This document shows, piece by piece, positions 63,384-64,000 of a stretch of 64,000 nucleotides of DNA; the first letter of the stretch is position 1, and every line of letters starts with the position of its first letter. The notes under the pieces were generated by a model. That model saw only the letters and a list, made by a program, of their open reading frames with translations. It was not told the origin of the DNA and did not search any database. Both the position numbers and the translations under genes were made by a program. Source of the DNA: an uncultured Paenibacillaceae bacterium (GTDB taxonomy: Bacteria; Bacillota; Bacilli; Paenibacillales; K13). The DNA is taken from the NCBI GenBank assembly GCA_913056365.1, contig CAJXLT010000009.1, positions 62,001 to 126,000 on the forward strand, in the 5' to 3' direction.

Positions 63384-64000
63384 TTATCGCGTGAAGGCTG
63401 CCGGCACGCCGCCGTCGACCGTCAGCATGCAGCCCGTTGTCTTCTCCGCCCTGGAGGAGGCGAAGAAGGCGATGCCTTCCGCAATATCGTCCGGGTACAC
63501 GTTCACAAGCAGCGTTGTCCGCTTGCGGTAATAATCCTCCAGCTCCTCCGGTTCAATGCCGTAGGCCGCTGCGCGCTCATTGCGCCAGCTAGAGTTCCAG
63601 ATCGCCGAGCCTTGCAGGACAGCGTCCGGCAGCACCGTATTAACCCGGATGCCGTGGGCGCCGCCTTCTGCTGCAATACAGCGGGCCAGATGGGCTTCCA
63701 GCGCCTTGGCTGCGCTATAGGCTGAGGCGTTCTTCCCTGCGTAGACAGAATTCTTGGAGCCGATGAACACCATGCTGCCTCCAATGCCTTGCGCCTTCAT
63801 TAGCTTGAACGCCTCGCGCGCTGCGAGGAAGTACCCAGTGCCCAGCACGTTCATATTCAAATTCCATTCCTGCAAGGAGGTTTCATCGAATGGGCTGGAC
63901 GTTGCCAACCCTGCGTTGTTGACGAGAATATCTACGCCGCCATACGCTAGTGCGGATGCAGCCATGGCAGCCGTCACCATCTCCTCGCTCGTCACATCTA
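63384..64000 (-). CDS. rhaEW: C-terminal SDR part of rhamnulose-1-P aldolase/lactaldehyde dehydrogenase (partial)
   Basis: At least 205 residues, cut by the window edge; the frame stays open past 64000. The visible part is a classical SDR domain: VDILVNNAGL, VFIGSKNSVYAGKNASAYSAAKALEAHLARCIAAEGGAHGIRVNTVLPDAVL and GCMLTVDGGVPAAF. By its place at the head of the rha operon and its type it is the dehydrogenase half of a bifunctional aldolase/dehydrogenase like YuxG, which converts rhamnulose-1-P to DHAP and lactaldehyde, then lactate. Confidence 0.82.
   Translation of the reverse strand, partial: DVTSEEMVTAAMAASALAYGGVDILVNNAGLATSSPFDETSLQEWNLNMNVLGTGYFLAAREAFKLMKAQGIGGSMVFIGSKNSVYAGKNASAYSAAKALEAHLARCIAAEGGAHGIRVNTVLPDAVLQGSAIWNSSWRNERAAAYGIEPEELEDYYRKRTTLLVNVYPDDIAEGIAFFASSRAEKTTGCMLTVDGGVPAAFTR

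Overview
The window looks like chromosomal DNA from a spore-forming, Paenibacillus-type Bacillota. Evidence for this is a gerK-type germinant receptor operon, near-consensus AGGAGG ribosome binding sites before almost every gene, ATG/GTG/TTG starts, a FusB-type EF-G-binding protein, the LutABC lactate system, and a long decapeptide-repeat protein with a C-terminal domain of the kind seen in Paenibacillus. No rRNA, tRNA, CRISPR array, prophage or insertion sequence was recognised. Genes lie on both strands and most intergenic gaps are short. The few longer gaps carry small repeats.

Layout. 0-5 kb: recQ, a DUF3817 membrane protein behind a palindromic operator-like site, an aromatic-acid-exporter-like protein and an SH3/NlpC-P60 cell-wall hydrolase. 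5-10 kb: a Nif3-like protein and the germinant receptor operon gerKA-gerKC-small ORF-gerKB. 10-16 kb: an SMP-30/gluconolactonase-like enzyme, a membrane protein, and an alpha-glucoside-type ABC importer (binding protein and two permeases). 16-25 kb: a PP2C-like phosphatase, a PQQ-type sugar dehydrogenase lipoprotein, a lipoprotein, a 1387-residue decapeptide-repeat protein, and NADP-type glutamate dehydrogenase. 25-32.5 kb: two neighbouring ECF sigma factor loci. The first has SigZ, a Cys-rich peptide, and a divergent flavoprotein/MFS pair. The second has an ECF41-type sigma factor, an FAD oxidoreductase, a DoxX protein and a TetR regulator. 33-39 kb: an aldo/keto reductase, VOC, SRPBCC/ArsR pair, MATE exporter, spermidine-synthase-like protein and DUF3231. 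39-43 kb: an arsenic operon (arsC-arsR-arsB-arsC) beside a chromate transporter. 43-55 kb: mixed membrane and regulatory genes. 56-64 kb: lutABC and a rhamnose catabolic operon that runs off the right edge.

The strongest new signal is around SigZ. Three separate transcription units (sigZ itself, the gene for a 62-residue peptide with four Cys pairs, and the divergent flavoprotein-MFS operon) each carry the same promoter-like element: TGC[A/G]TCC, exactly 15 bases, CGTCT. Each element sits about 35-45 bases before its start codon. This is a candidate autoregulated SigZ regulon, possibly for metalloid or thiol stress. Next to it, the FAD-oxidoreductase/ECF41 operon has an exact TGTCACA-N16-CGTC element, the promoter form I recall for ECF41 sigma factors.

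A second signal is the repeat protein: about 105 consecutive 10-residue units (residues 141-1190) with no insertion or deletion, followed by an acidic linker and a compact C-terminal domain. It also has a sigma-K-like promoter match, so it may be a fibrous spore-surface protein. The right end gives a coherent pathway: rhamnose is converted to lactaldehyde and lactate by the rha operon, and LutABC can oxidise the lactate to pyruvate. Functions rest on family resemblance read by eye. No database search was run.
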